Assembly (NCBI GenBank): GCA_028284005.1
Contig: JANQSO010000002.1
Coordinates: 1-64,000 of the forward strand
Direction: 5' to 3'
Source: Flavobacteriaceae bacterium
Lineage (GTDB): Bacteria; Bacteroidota; Bacteroidia; Flavobacteriales; Flavobacteriaceae
Length of the DNA stretch: 64,000 nucleotides
The translations under genes were made by a program, and so were the position numbers. The notes below the pieces were generated by a model. The model was not told the origin of the DNA, searched no databases, and worked only from the letters and a program-made list of their open reading frames with translations. Below, piece after piece: positions 17,522 to 26,638 of the stretch; within the stretch, counting starts at the first letter, position 1; each line of letters opens with the position of its first letter.

Positions 17522-18081
17522 TGGACAAAAAAGGCCTGCGAAATAAATACATTGCACTTCGTGAGCAATTATCCCATGAACAAATTGAAGAATTAAGCCT
17601 TCAAATTGCAAATAAGGCATTAGAGTTGCCTATTTGGGATAAGACCTATTACCATATCTTTTTATCTATTTCTCAAAAAAAAGAAGTAAATACAGAGTAT
17701 CTTCTGCATATCCTTCAGGGAAAGGACAAAAGTATTGTTGTTTCTAAGTCAGATTTCGGAACAGGAGAATTAAATCATATTCTGCTTCAGGAAAATACAG
17801 TGATAAAACCAACAAAATATGGGATTCCCGAGCCGGTTTCAGGAATAGAAATTTCCCCAAAACAACTGGAGGTGGTTTTTGTTCCTCTATTGGCTTATGA
17901 CCGTACTGGAAACAGAATTGGCTATGGCAAAGGTTTCTATGATCGTTTTCTGGCAAAATGCACCTCTGAGACCGTTTTTGTAGGCCTATCTTTTTTTGAA
18001 GCTGAAGACAAAATCATCCATGAAATCATAGATATTCCACTACATTTTTGTGTTACCGCACAAAAAATAGAGCATTTTTAA
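17521..18081 (+). CDS. 5-formyltetrahydrofolate cyclo-ligase
   Basis: ATP-dependent enzyme turning 5-formyl-THF into 5,10-methenyl-THF. Visible: basic N-terminus (KKGLRNKYIALREQLS), IFLSISQKKEVNTEYL and the diagnostic ATP/substrate loop YDRTGNRIGYGKGFYDRFL followed by VGLSFFEAE. Length 186 is normal. It starts inside the stop of the preceding gene (TAATG), so it belongs to the rimK transcription unit. Confidence 0.93.
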   Translation: MDKKGLRNKYIALREQLSHEQIEELSLQIANKALELPIWDKTYYHIFLSISQKKEVNTEYLLHILQGKDKSIVVSKSDFGTGELNHILLQENTVIKPTKYGIPEPVSGIEISPKQLEVVFVPLLAYDRTGNRIGYGKGFYDRFLAKCTSETVFVGLSFFEAEDKIIHEIIDIPLHFCVTAQKIEHF

Positions 18082-18135
18082 AAAAAAACACTTTATATTT
18101 AATATCTAAATATTTAATAACCAATTAAAAAAAAC

Positions 18136-18414
18136 ATGGAAACAACAAACAATCCGGCCGGACCGCCGCCAGACAACAACCTAGTTTGGGCAATCATATG
18201 TACCGTACTATGTTGCTTACCTTTAGGAATTGTATCTATTATTAAATCTACAAAAGTGAAAGAATTATGGGCCCAGGGTAATCATGCCGAGGCTCAAAAA
18301 CATGCAGATGATGCCAAAAAATGGGCCATTTGGGGCATGGTAGCCGGTGGAGCTTTTATTGTTATTTACATTATTTTAATGTTAGTAGGAGTAGCAGGTG
18401 GACTTCTCGGTTAA
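18136..18414 (+). CDS. CD225/dispanin-family membrane protein
   Basis: A 92-residue protein with a Pro-rich N-terminus (AGPPPDNN) and two hydrophobic helices. The first carries the family-typical cysteines and proline (NLVWAIICTVLCCLPLGIVSIIKSTKV). A short loop (KELWAQGNHAEAQKHADDAKKWA) precedes the second helix. The function of bacterial members is not established. Its last 17 bases overlap the following DUF2752 gene, so the two are probably produced together. Confidence 0.88.
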   Translation: METTNNPAGPPPDNNLVWAIICTVLCCLPLGIVSIIKSTKVKELWAQGNHAEAQKHADDAKKWAIWGMVAGGAFIVIYIILMLVGVAGGLLG

Positions 18415-18808
18415 TACGAATAAACTTATAAAAATTACCCTCTTGCTAGGATTGCTTGGGGGTGTTTTTTTTATGTATTATCTGTTCAATCCCACACAAC
18501 ATTCATTTTTCCTTCCCTGCCCTTTTAAATATGCTACAGGCTATAACTGTCCTGGTTGTGGCTCTCAAAGGGCCATACATCAATTATTACACGGAGACCT
18601 GGTCACCGCTTTCAATTTAAATCCGTTAATGGTCCTATCAATCCCGCTAATAAGCTATAGCTTAGGCCTAAAGCTCTGGAATTATATTTTTGAGACCAAA
18701 TACAGAGTATCCCTTTTTTACAATAATATTTTCATTTATAGTTTCTTTGGTATCGCCCTTGTGTATTGGGTTATCCGTAATATGGAGTTTTATCCTTTCA
18801 GCCAATGA
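18398..18808 (+). CDS. DUF2752 membrane protein (GTG start, overlaps the CD225 gene)
   Basis: A 136-residue protein with three predicted membrane helices. It has the DUF2752 signature: a cysteine-rich PCPFKYATGYNCPGCGSQRA followed by HQLLHGDLVTAFNLNPLMVL. The C-P-x-C-G-x-x-R motif looks like a metal- or redox-active site, though no function is established. The start is GTG at 18398, inside the CD225 gene; the next Met (residue 26) would lose the first helix. Overlap suggests translational coupling. Confidence 0.85.
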   Translation: MDFSVNTNKLIKITLLLGLLGGVFFMYYLFNPTQHSFFLPCPFKYATGYNCPGCGSQRAIHQLLHGDLVTAFNLNPLMVLSIPLISYSLGLKLWNYIFETKYRVSLFYNNIFIYSFFGIALVYWVIRNMEFYPFSQ

Positions 18809-18880
18809 TTCTTCTAAAATATTTGTTTTGAAAGAATTATCCTACAATTCATATTTTTTTTCTATATTTCGCCTTTCAAA

Positions 18881-20044
18881 ATGGACGGCTTAATGAATTT
18901 TTTGACACAAAAAAGAAGTAAAATTCTCTTGAGAGAGGTCGAAGAAACAAGGGTTAACCCCAATGCTCCTGTTGACGATTTTTATTATAAGGAAATCGCT
19001 CAATTGACAGCTGCAGGCGGGTTTAGTGTTAATTTTCAGAAAAAAACAAGTTTTCTCGACCCTGAAGCCAGGCGAATTCTTAGAACTCCCGTTGATTATA
19101 AGCCTTCCCTTAATTCGGCTTTAGACTTTTTTACAGATGAATTTAAGGATAAGATCGTTAAAGCTTTTCACGATATAAGCACGGGTAATCCCTATACAGG
19201 AACCATAAAAATGCTTACTTACGACAAAGAAGAGTTTTGGGCACGTGCCATTGGCAAGCCTATACATGACGAAAAAGGGAAAATAATTGGGCTCAAAGGC
19301 GTTTTTCAGGATATTTCAGACATCAAAGAAAAGGAGGTAAATTTGGAAAACTCCTTGAAGGTCATTGAATCTCAAAATACCCGGTTATTCAACTTTGCAA
19401 ATATCATATCACACAATTTAAGGTGTCATGCCAGTAACCTTCATTTGTCAATGGAATTATTGAATATGGCAGAGTCTAAAGAAGAAGAAGTAGAGCTTAA
19501 AAATAACCTGAGTGAAATTTCAAAAAATATAAATACTACCATTGATCATTTAAATGAAATTGTAGCAATACAAACAAAAGCCGGAGATGATAAAAAAATG
19601 GTCTCATTTAGAGAGGCACTGCTACGTGTTATGCGTTCATTGCAAGATATGATCGCTGCTTCCGAAACAGAGATCTTTTCAGATTTTTCTGAAGTTCCCC
19701 AAATTGAATACATTCCGGCATATATAGAGAGTATCTTTATAAATTTAATTACAAATGCAATTAAATTTAAGCACCCAAACCGCAAACCGGTTATCGATAT
19801 TTGTTCTTACGAAGGAAAAAATGGCGGTCAATACCTTATGGTAAAGGACAATGGGCTAGGGATAGACCTCAATAAACATGGTGATAAGATCTTTAATATC
19901 TATGAAACCTTTCATACCCATACCAGCCAGAACTCCCAAGGCGTAGGGCTATTTATCACTAAAAATCAAATAGAAGCATTGCAAGGGACCATAGAAGTGG
20001 AAAGTACAGTAAACATGGGTACTATATTCACTATCAAGTTCTAG
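18881..20044 (+). CDS. PAS-domain soluble sensor histidine kinase
   Basis: A 387-residue kinase with no membrane segment. A PAS/PAC region covers about 40-148 (EEFWARAIGKPIHDEKGKII, LKGVFQDISDIKEKE), a short coiled coil follows, then a HisKA-like helix with FNFANIISHNLR (His178 as phospho-acceptor). The HATPase domain has N-box FINLITNAIKF, G1 VKDNGLGID and G2 SQGVGLFITKNQIEALQG. It should autophosphorylate in the cytoplasm in response to a signal at the PAS domain. No response regulator is adjacent, so its partner lies elsewhere. ATG at 18881 is used; the ATG at 18893 is nearly as good. Its stop overlaps the convergent lspA stop. Confidence 0.9.
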   Translation: MDGLMNFLTQKRSKILLREVEETRVNPNAPVDDFYYKEIAQLTAAGGFSVNFQKKTSFLDPEARRILRTPVDYKPSLNSALDFFTDEFKDKIVKAFHDISTGNPYTGTIKMLTYDKEEFWARAIGKPIHDEKGKIIGLKGVFQDISDIKEKEVNLENSLKVIESQNTRLFNFANIISHNLRCHASNLHLSMELLNMAESKEEEVELKNNLSEISKNINTTIDHLNEIVAIQTKAGDDKKMVSFREALLRVMRSLQDMIAASETEIFSDFSEVPQIEYIPAYIESIFINLITNAIKFKHPNRKPVIDICSYEGKNGGQYLMVKDNGLGIDLNKHGDKIFNIYETFHTHTSQNSQGVGLFITKNQIEALQGTIEVESTVNMGTIFTIKF

Positions 20045-20655
20045 TCTTCTTTTTCAGTTTTCTTAGGGAAAGCTTTCTTATTGAAAACAATCAATAAGCC
20101 TACTCCCGTACTTATAGACGAATCCGCAATATTGAACACCGGTTCAAAAAAAGTGAAGTAGTCACCTCCCCAAAACGGTATCCATTCCGGCAGATAACCT
20201 TTCCATAATGGGAAATACAACATATCTACCACTTTTCCGTGAAAGAGTGTGCCATACCCTCCTCCCTCTGCTAAAAATGAGGCCACTTGATGATGGCTGT
20301 CGCTGAAAATAATTCCGTAGAAAACAGAATCGATGATATTGCCAAAGGCTCCGGCAAAAATCAATGCAATGGAGATTATTAAGATTCGGGGTGATTTTTT
20401 TCGAACCGAATCCCATAGCCAATAACCAATTCCTACGATCGCTACCAGCCTAAAAAGTGTTAAAAACAATTTTCCGTATTCCCCGGGTATCTTAGCTCCC
20501 CAGGCCATTCCTTCATTTTCAACAAATAGTATCCTAAACCATTCAAAAACACGAATTTCTTCTCCTAAAATAAAATGTGTTTTTATGTAAACCTTGGAAA
20601 TTTGATCAACAAGTAAGATCAAAAAGATAATAATAGCGGCTTTTTTTAGAGACAT
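20041..20655 (-). CDS. lspA: signal peptidase II (lipoprotein signal peptidase)
   Basis: Inner-membrane aspartyl protease that removes signal peptides from prolipoproteins. Four membrane helices and family motifs: DQISKVYIK, NEGMAWGAK, AGAFGNIIDSVFYG, the catalytic KVVDMLYF (Asp144) and FNIADSSIS (Asp178). At 204 residues it is longer than the E. coli enzyme, mostly through insertions between helices 3 and 4. ileS and a dksA-like gene lie upstream on the same strand, with one gene between. Many lipoproteins in this window would be its substrates. Confidence 0.94.
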   Translation of the reverse strand: MSLKKAAIIIFLILLVDQISKVYIKTHFILGEEIRVFEWFRILFVENEGMAWGAKIPGEYGKLFLTLFRLVAIVGIGYWLWDSVRKKSPRILIISIALIFAGAFGNIIDSVFYGIIFSDSHHQVASFLAEGGGYGTLFHGKVVDMLYFPLWKGYLPEWIPFWGGDYFTFFEPVFNIADSSISTGVGLLIVFNKKAFPKKTEKED

Positions 20656-20724
20656 GTATTTCTTATAAGGTTAAAAAGTAATGCCTTTAAAACATCTTGG
20701 CATTCGAGGGCAAAAATAGCAATA

Positions 20725-21354
20725 TTATTTGTTTTGAATGAGTCTAATGGTACCATCTATGCTTTCTGCATTTATTGTGTATTTTCCTTTCATAGGAAGC
20801 GTATTATGTATAATGCCTCTTTTTGAAATTGCCTTTCCTTTTACATTCTCTTTGGCATAAACCGTAATAGCTCCCTGCTTGGTTTGTAGCAGGGCATTGC
20901 CCCTAAAATTATACAATATGCAATTTCCACTTTCAAGTCCGGCCTCAAAAGACTTGAAACTGCCATATCCTTCTACAGAGGCTATTCCTGAACGTATGGA
21001 AACCATCATTGTTTCGGGCAGTGTAACTTCCATTTCGATTGCAATTACTTTATGAGCTGCCAATTTATCGTTTTTGGCTTCAAAATATGGAGAATACCCG
21101 GTATTTAATATCAATGACTTCTCTTTTTCAATCACACCCAAAACTACATCCTCATAGTTTTCACCTTCAACATGAGTATCAATTTTTATAGTATTTGTCT
21201 TTTCTGAAGTTATTTTAATGTTGAAAACCTCATCGCTTTCAATTACCAGTTTCGATATCCCCGATGCGTCCCATTCTTTCTGCAAAACCTTCTGGGCGAA
21301 ACTTTCAGAAACAAAAGAAATCAAAAGCAGTATGTAGATTATCTTTTTAACCAT
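20725..21354 (-). CDS. secreted beta-solenoid-like protein (GIN/DUF4097-like)
   Basis: Signal peptide followed by a repetitive beta-rich sequence (SKLVIESDEVFNIKITSEK, MEVTLPETMMVSIRSG, VEGYGSFKSFEAGLESGN, YAKENVKGKAISKRG) typical of GIN/adhesin-head-like domains in Bacteroidota. Function unknown. The start is ATG at 21354: the ATG 12 bases further up lies inside the terminator stem of the preceding gene, and MVKKIIYILLLISF is a normal signal peptide start. It is placed between dksA-like and lspA. Confidence 0.7.
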   Translation of the reverse strand: MVKKIIYILLLISFVSESFAQKVLQKEWDASGISKLVIESDEVFNIKITSEKTNTIKIDTHVEGENYEDVVLGVIEKEKSLILNTGYSPYFEAKNDKLAAHKVIAIEMEVTLPETMMVSIRSGIASVEGYGSFKSFEAGLESGNCILYNFRGNALLQTKQGAITVYAKENVKGKAISKRGIIHNTLPMKGKYTINAESIDGTIRLIQNK

Positions 21355-21379
21355 AAAAAACCCCATTAGTTACAATGGG
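21355..21379 (-). terminator. intrinsic terminator after the DksA-like gene
   Basis: On the minus strand: CCCCATT, GTAACT loop, AATGGGG, then TTTTTT. The U-tract runs straight into the ATG at 21354 of the next gene, so start codon and terminator abut. Confidence 0.85.
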
Positions 21380-21409
21380 GCCAGTTTTATCTTTTCTGAA
21401 AAGAATAAA

Positions 21410-21793
21410 TTATTTCTGCATATTCTTAGCTTCAATGCTCAATGTTGCATGAGGCACTAATTTTAAACGCTCCGGATTGATCAATTTACCGGTTACACGG
21501 CAAATCCCGTAACTTTTATTTTCAATACGTATCAATGCATTTTTAAGGTCTCTAATGAACTTTTCCTGTCGTATTGCCAATTGGGAAGAGGTCTCTTTGC
21601 TCATTACTTCACTACCTTCGTCAAAAGCCTTAAATGTTGGTGAAGTATCATCTGTACCATTATTGCTGTCGTTCTTATACGCGCTTTTAATAAGTTCCAG
21701 TTGATCTTTGGCCTTATCAATCTTTTCCTGGATTAATATTCTAAATTCTTCCAGTTCTTTATCGCTGTATCGATTTTTTATTTCCTGTGCCAT
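21410..21793 (-). CDS. TraR/DksA-family protein with degenerate zinc site
   Basis: A 127-residue protein of the DksA/TraR family, which bind in the RNA polymerase secondary channel and modulate initiation. It has an N-terminal coiled-coil hairpin (about residues 10-90) and a C-terminal zinc-finger-like end, YGICRVTGKLINPERLKLVPHA. Only one (Cys98) of the usual four cysteines remains; the others are Thr and non-ligands, as in other Bacteroidota members. Zinc binding is therefore unlikely in the classical form. It begins 4 bp after the ileS stop, in the conserved ileS-dksA-lspA neighbourhood. Confidence 0.9.
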   Translation of the reverse strand: MAQEIKNRYSDKELEEFRILIQEKIDKAKDQLELIKSAYKNDSNNGTDDTSPTFKAFDEGSEVMSKETSSQLAIRQEKFIRDLKNALIRIENKSYGICRVTGKLINPERLKLVPHATLSIEAKNMQK

Positions 21794-21797
21794 AATT

Positions 21798-24700
21798 TTA
21801 ATTTTTTTTGATACTTAAACGGGTTGTAATATCGTCAAAAGCAATTTCTATTCCATTGCTTATCTCATCTTCAAATTGCAACACTTCTGTTAAAGTCTCT
21901 TGTTTTATATATTCTAAATTCTGCTCTACTGCAGCTACTAATTGTATTTCTTTCTGAATGGCTACTTCCACTTTGTCTGTAACTTCAAAACCAGCATCTT
22001 TTCTAATGTTTTGAATACGATTTACTAATTCTCTGGCTATCCCTTCATTTTTAAGCTCCGGGGAGATCGTAACATCGAGTGCAACCGTGACCCCTCCTGC
22101 ATTTGCTACCAACCAACCTTCAATATCCTGAGAACTTATCACAACGTCATCAAGGGTCAATGTAGTATTTTTTTCGTTAACTTGAATAGAAATTTCACCT
22201 TCTTTTTCCAGAGTTGAAATTTCTTCCTGGCCAAAATTGGTAATCGCCTGAGCGACTGCTTTCATAGCAGCACCAAAGCGTGGGCCCAATTTTTTGAAAT
22301 CGGGTTTTATTTGTTTCACCAATATCCCCGACCCTTCATCGATCAACTCGATCTCTTTTACATTAACTTCAGATTTGATCAAACTTGATACGGCCAGGAT
22401 CTCTTTTCTGGTAGCATCATCCAAAACAGGTATCATTATTTTCTGCAATGGTTGACGCACTTTTATCTTCTCTCGTTGACGTAACGATAATACTAACGAT
22501 GATATTGTTTGCGCTTGTTGCATTTTATGTTCCAACGCACTGTCTATGTATGACTCATTACTTACCGGAAAGTTACTTAAATGTACAGATTTTTCAGCTT
22601 TTTGGGAAACTCCTTCTGTTAAATCTCTATACAATCGGTCCATAAAGAACGGTGCTACAGGCGCTCCAAGCTTTGCAACGGTAACCAAACATGTATACAG
22701 CGTTTGATAGGCCGAAATCTTATCTTCTCCATAGCTGCCTTTCCAAAAACGTCTTCTGCTTAAGCGTACAAACCAGTTACTTAAGTTCTCCTGTACAAAT
22801 TCTGAAATAGCTCTTGTAGCCCTGGTAGGTTCATAATTAGCATAGGCATCGTCTACCTTTTTAATAAGTGTATGCAATTCTGAGAGAATCCATCGATCGA
22901 TCTCCGGTCTTTTTTCCAAAGGAATGTCTGCTTCTGCATAGTCAAAATCATCCAAATTTGCATACAAACTGAAGAAACTATATGTATTATAGAGTGTCCC
23001 GAAGAACTTGTTTCGTACTTCGGCGATGCCATCCGGGTCAAACTTTAGGTTGTCCCAAGGATTCGCATTGCTGATCATGTACCAGCGGGTGGCATCCGGG
23101 CCATAGGTCCTTAAAATATCAAACGGATCTGCTGCATTACCTAATCTTTTAGACATTTTTTGCCCATTCTTATCAAGCACGAGCCCATTGGAAACTACAT
23201 TTTTATAAGCTACATCATCAAATATCATCGTTGCAATGGCATGTAGCGTATAGAACCATCCACGAGTTTGGTCCACACCTTCTGCTATAAAGTCTGCCTT
23301 ACGCCATGTTTTTTCAACTTTTTCCTTGTTTTCAAATGGGTAGTGCCATTGTGCGTACGGCATGCTTCCGCTGTCAAACCAGACATCTATTAAATCGGTT
23401 TCGCGCTTCATGGGCTTTCCGCTTTCTGAAACCAATACAATCTCATCTACAATGTTTTTATGAAGATCGACCTTATCGTAATTTTCTTCAGAAAAATCTC
23501 CCGCAACAAAATCTTCAAAAATATCCTTTTGCATCATTCCGGCAGCAACTGCTTTTTGCATTTCTGCCTTTAGCTCTTCAATACTGCCTATTGCTTTCTC
23601 TTCTTTCCCATCTTCACTACGCCACAATGGTAAAGGGATCCCCCAATACCTTGAACGGGATAAGTTCCAGTCATTAGCATTTGCCAGCCAATTGCCAAAA
23701 CGACCTTCACCGGTGGCTTTTGGCTTCCAATTGATGGTTTCATTGAGTTCGAACATTCGGTCCCGGAAATTGGTCACCTTTATAAACCAGGAATCCAACG
23801 GATAGTACAATATTGGCTTATCTGTACGCCAGCAATTAGGATAACTGTGTGTGTATTTTTCAACTTTAAATGCCTTGTTCTCTATTTTCAGTTTAATAGC
23901 GAGTTCTACATCCACACTCTTTTCCGGCGCTTCCCCGTCATTATAATATTCATTCTTCACATATTTACCGGCAAATTCGGCCATTTCGGGACGAAATCTG
24001 CCTTGTAGGTCCACTAGTGGCACCAAATTCCCGTTTTCATCTTTTACCAGCATTGGAGGTACTTCGGGGGTGGCTTCCTTAGCCACCTTGGCATCGTCTG
24101 CTCCAAATGTAGGTGCAGTGTGGACAATTCCGGTACCGTCTTCTGTTGTAACAAAATCTCCCGAAATTATTCTGAAGGCATTTTCGGGACGATCATTTGG
24201 CAAGGCATAAGGCAATAATTGCTCATATCGAATACCAACCAGATTTGCCCCTTTGAATTCTTTTAAAACCAAATAAGGGATCTTTTTATCTCCTTCCGAA
24301 TAGTTTGCCAGTTGGTCCTTGCTTTCGGCTTCAACAAACTTTCCGGTAAATTGTTTGCCAACCAAATTCTTTGCTAAAACAACGTATATAGGCTCAAACG
24401 TATATTGGTTAAAGGTTTTTATTAAAACATAATCGATCTTAGGCCCTACAGTTAATGCTGTATTACTTGGCAATGTCCAGGGTGTTGTCGTCCAGGCTAA
24501 AAATTGGATATCTCCCAGTCCTTGGAGGAAGTCCGGTAAGCTTTCAGAAACCGCTTTAAATTGCGCCACGACTGTAGTATCTGTTACATCCTGATAAGTG
24601 CCGGGCTGGTTCAGTTCATGTGAGCTTAAGCCAGTTCCCGCTTTTGGAGAATACGGCTGTATGGTATAGCCTTTATATAGCAATCCCTTGTCATATATCT

Positions 24701-25199
24701 GCTTTAGCAGCCACCAGACAGTTTCCATATATTTTGACTTATAGGTAATATATGGGTCGTCCATATCTACCCAATAGCCATAACTTTCGGTGACTTTATT
24801 CCATACATCTGTATAGCGCATTACGGCTTCACGGCAGGCAGCGTTATAATCTTCTACAGAGATTTTCTTACCAATATCTTCTTTGGTAATTCCCAGTTCT
24901 TTTTCAACTCCCAATTCAATAGGTAAGCCATGCGTATCCCAGCCGGCCTTTCTATCCACCCTAAATCCTTTTTGTGTCTTGTAACGACAGAATATATCTT
25001 TAATAGCACGTGCCATTACGTGGTGAATACCGGGCAGGCCATTTGCAGATGGAGGGCCTTCAAAAAACACAAAAGGTTCACTTCCTTCACGAATAGAAAT
25101 ACTCTGCTCGAAAATGTTTTCACGTTTCCAAAAATCGAGTACTTCTTCGCCTAATTTGGGAAGGTTTAAGCCCTTGTATTCTTTAAATTTTGTGCTCAT
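21798..25199 (-). CDS. ileS: isoleucyl-tRNA synthetase
   Basis: Class I synthetase charging tRNA-Ile. The HIGH-equivalent is GLPGIHHV near residue 60, the KMSKS loop is GQKMSKRLGN, and AGWDTHGLPIE, the CP1 editing domain (TTPWTLPSNTAL, GTGIVHTAPTFGADD) and VDQTRGWFYTLHA are all present. At about 1,133 residues it has the long form usual in Bacteroidota, with an extended C-terminus. ATG at 25199 is preferred to a TTG two codons upstream. First gene of the run ileS-dksA-like. Confidence 0.97.
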   Translation of the reverse strand: MSTKFKEYKGLNLPKLGEEVLDFWKRENIFEQSISIREGSEPFVFFEGPPSANGLPGIHHVMARAIKDIFCRYKTQKGFRVDRKAGWDTHGLPIELGVEKELGITKEDIGKKISVEDYNAACREAVMRYTDVWNKVTESYGYWVDMDDPYITYKSKYMETVWWLLKQIYDKGLLYKGYTIQPYSPKAGTGLSSHELNQPGTYQDVTDTTVVAQFKAVSESLPDFLQGLGDIQFLAWTTTPWTLPSNTALTVGPKIDYVLIKTFNQYTFEPIYVVLAKNLVGKQFTGKFVEAESKDQLANYSEGDKKIPYLVLKEFKGANLVGIRYEQLLPYALPNDRPENAFRIISGDFVTTEDGTGIVHTAPTFGADDAKVAKEATPEVPPMLVKDENGNLVPLVDLQGRFRPEMAEFAGKYVKNEYYNDGEAPEKSVDVELAIKLKIENKAFKVEKYTHSYPNCWRTDKPILYYPLDSWFIKVTNFRDRMFELNETINWKPKATGEGRFGNWLANANDWNLSRSRYWGIPLPLWRSEDGKEEKAIGSIEELKAEMQKAVAAGMMQKDIFEDFVAGDFSEENYDKVDLHKNIVDEIVLVSESGKPMKRETDLIDVWFDSGSMPYAQWHYPFENKEKVEKTWRKADFIAEGVDQTRGWFYTLHAIATMIFDDVAYKNVVSNGLVLDKNGQKMSKRLGNAADPFDILRTYGPDATRWYMISNANPWDNLKFDPDGIAEVRNKFFGTLYNTYSFFSLYANLDDFDYAEADIPLEKRPEIDRWILSELHTLIKKVDDAYANYEPTRATRAISEFVQENLSNWFVRLSRRRFWKGSYGEDKISAYQTLYTCLVTVAKLGAPVAPFFMDRLYRDLTEGVSQKAEKSVHLSNFPVSNESYIDSALEHKMQQAQTISSLVLSLRQREKIKVRQPLQKIMIPVLDDATRKEILAVSSLIKSEVNVKEIELIDEGSGILVKQIKPDFKKLGPRFGAAMKAVAQAITNFGQEEISTLEKEGEISIQVNEKNTTLTLDDVVISSQDIEGWLVANAGGVTVALDVTISPELKNEGIARELVNRIQNIRKDAGFEVTDKVEVAIQKEIQLVAAVEQNLEYIKQETLTEVLQFEDEISNGIEIAFDDITTRLSIKKN

Positions 25200-25324
25200 A
25201 AACAATTGCGCTTCAATAAGGGTGCGAAAGTAAGAAATTTTGAAGAAATAGGCTACTTCAAACCTTTATCTAACTGTAAAGATTATCTAAAAAAGTATAT
25301 CTTTATAAAAACAACTTTTATCAT

Positions 25325-26254
25325 TTGAAAAAACTACTCTTCTTTTTACTGCTACTACCCTTACTTTCTGAAGCTCAAAATTACGTAGACCTTCTTAGAA
25401 TTGGTTACGGGCAAACTTTCAATAATGATTTTGCAGGTACTGAAAGCAGCACTTTTGTAAAATCTTTTGAAGCAGATCTCACCTATCCTGTCGTAATTCA
25501 TGAAAACCATGCACTAATTACCGGGGTGAGTTTTAGCCGTAATAATTTAGAGTTATTCCCCGGAAGTGAGTCTACAAGTTTATACAGTACAGCATTAAAA
25601 ATTGGGCTGGCATCTACTTTTAATGATACATGGAGCAGTACAGTCGTTTTATTGCCAAAGATCGCAGCAGACTATCAACATATCACAGGTGATGATTTTT
25701 ATATGGGAGGAGTTGCACTCCTGAAATTTCAGAAAACTGAACATCTAAAATACAGGTTTGGGATCTATGCAACTTCTGAGGCTTTTGGGTTTTTCACTAC
25801 ACCTATCATAGGATGGTATTATTTAAGTCCTGATAATCGCTTTGAAATGGATATGTCCCTGCCCATTGCGGCAGATGTAAATTACTGCTTTGGGATAACT
25901 ACCGTTGGTATTGATTACTTTGGTATTGGGCGTAGTTTTCGCTTGTATGGCGATGATTCGGTGTCCAATACTTATGTAGACCTTAGTTCTTTGGAATTTG
26001 CCGGTTATTTACAGTTCAATGCGCTTCGGAAAAGTGTATTACTTCGGGCTAAATTAGGGTATTCCAGCAATAATTATGAAGTATATGCCGATGGAGAAAC
26101 AATAGATCTGGGCGTTTCAGCATTTAGTTTTGGTGATGACCGTATGCAACTCAACCCAGATATAAGGGGAGGCTTCTTTTTAAAGTTTGAGGCCATTTAT
26201 CGTTTTCATATTAAAAAGGATAAAGAAGAAGATGCAACCCGTTTGGATGATTAA
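25325..26254 (+). CDS. outer-membrane beta-barrel protein (DUF6268-like)
   Basis: A signal peptide (MKKLLFFLLLLPLLSEAQ) with a TTG start; no alternative ATG exists near the 5' end. It is followed by alternating beta strands with aromatic girdles (DLLRIGYGQTF, LITGVSFSRNNLELFP, WYYLSPDNRFEMDMSLPIAADVNYCFG), ending before an acidic tail (KKDKEEDATRLDD). This is an outer-membrane barrel of a family common in Flavobacteriia; I place it tentatively with DUF6268. The small zinc-ribbon gene starts 9 bp downstream and probably shares the transcript. Confidence 0.75.
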   Translation: MKKLLFFLLLLPLLSEAQNYVDLLRIGYGQTFNNDFAGTESSTFVKSFEADLTYPVVIHENHALITGVSFSRNNLELFPGSESTSLYSTALKIGLASTFNDTWSSTVVLLPKIAADYQHITGDDFYMGGVALLKFQKTEHLKYRFGIYATSEAFGFFTTPIIGWYYLSPDNRFEMDMSLPIAADVNYCFGITTVGIDYFGIGRSFRLYGDDSVSNTYVDLSSLEFAGYLQFNALRKSVLLRAKLGYSSNNYEVYADGETIDLGVSAFSFGDDRMQLNPDIRGGFFLKFEAIYRFHIKKDKEEDATRLDD

Positions 26255-26263
26255 TTTTAAAAT

Positions 26264-26620
26264 ATGGATCGAGCCTGCCCGGAATGTGGAAATAAAATAA
26301 TTGGTCGCTCAGATAAAAAATTCTGTAGTGATGCTTGTCGTAATGCTCACAATAATGCCTTAAACAAAGACAATAAAAATTTAATACGGAATATTAATAA
26401 CCGCCTTCGAAAAAATTACCGCATCCTCGAAACCCTAAATACAAAAGACAAAACAAAAGTTACTAAAGAGAAGCTGCTTAGAATGGGTTTTAGTTTTGAT
26501 TATTTTACAGGCCTATATACTACAAAAGCCGGTTCTGTATATTATTATCTCTATGATCAGGGGTATTTACCGCTGGATAACGATTATTACTTATTAGTGA
26601 AAAGGGAAGTTAACCTATAA
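26264..26620 (+). CDS. small zinc-ribbon protein (DUF2116-like)
   Basis: A 118-residue protein with an N-terminal zinc ribbon: Cys5-x2-Cys8 and Cys21-x3-Cys25 (PECGNKIIGRSDKKFCSDAC). It continues with a basic helix (RNINNRLRKNYRILETLN) and a small C-terminal domain rich in Tyr (YFTGLYTTKAGSVYYYLYDQGY). Cytoplasmic; nucleic-acid or protein binding is plausible but unproven. Confidence 0.8.
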   Translation: MDRACPECGNKIIGRSDKKFCSDACRNAHNNALNKDNKNLIRNINNRLRKNYRILETLNTKDKTKVTKEKLLRMGFSFDYFTGLYTTKAGSVYYYLYDQGYLPLDNDYYLLVKREVNL

Positions 26621-26638
26621 TTGAGTTGAGAGTAGTGG

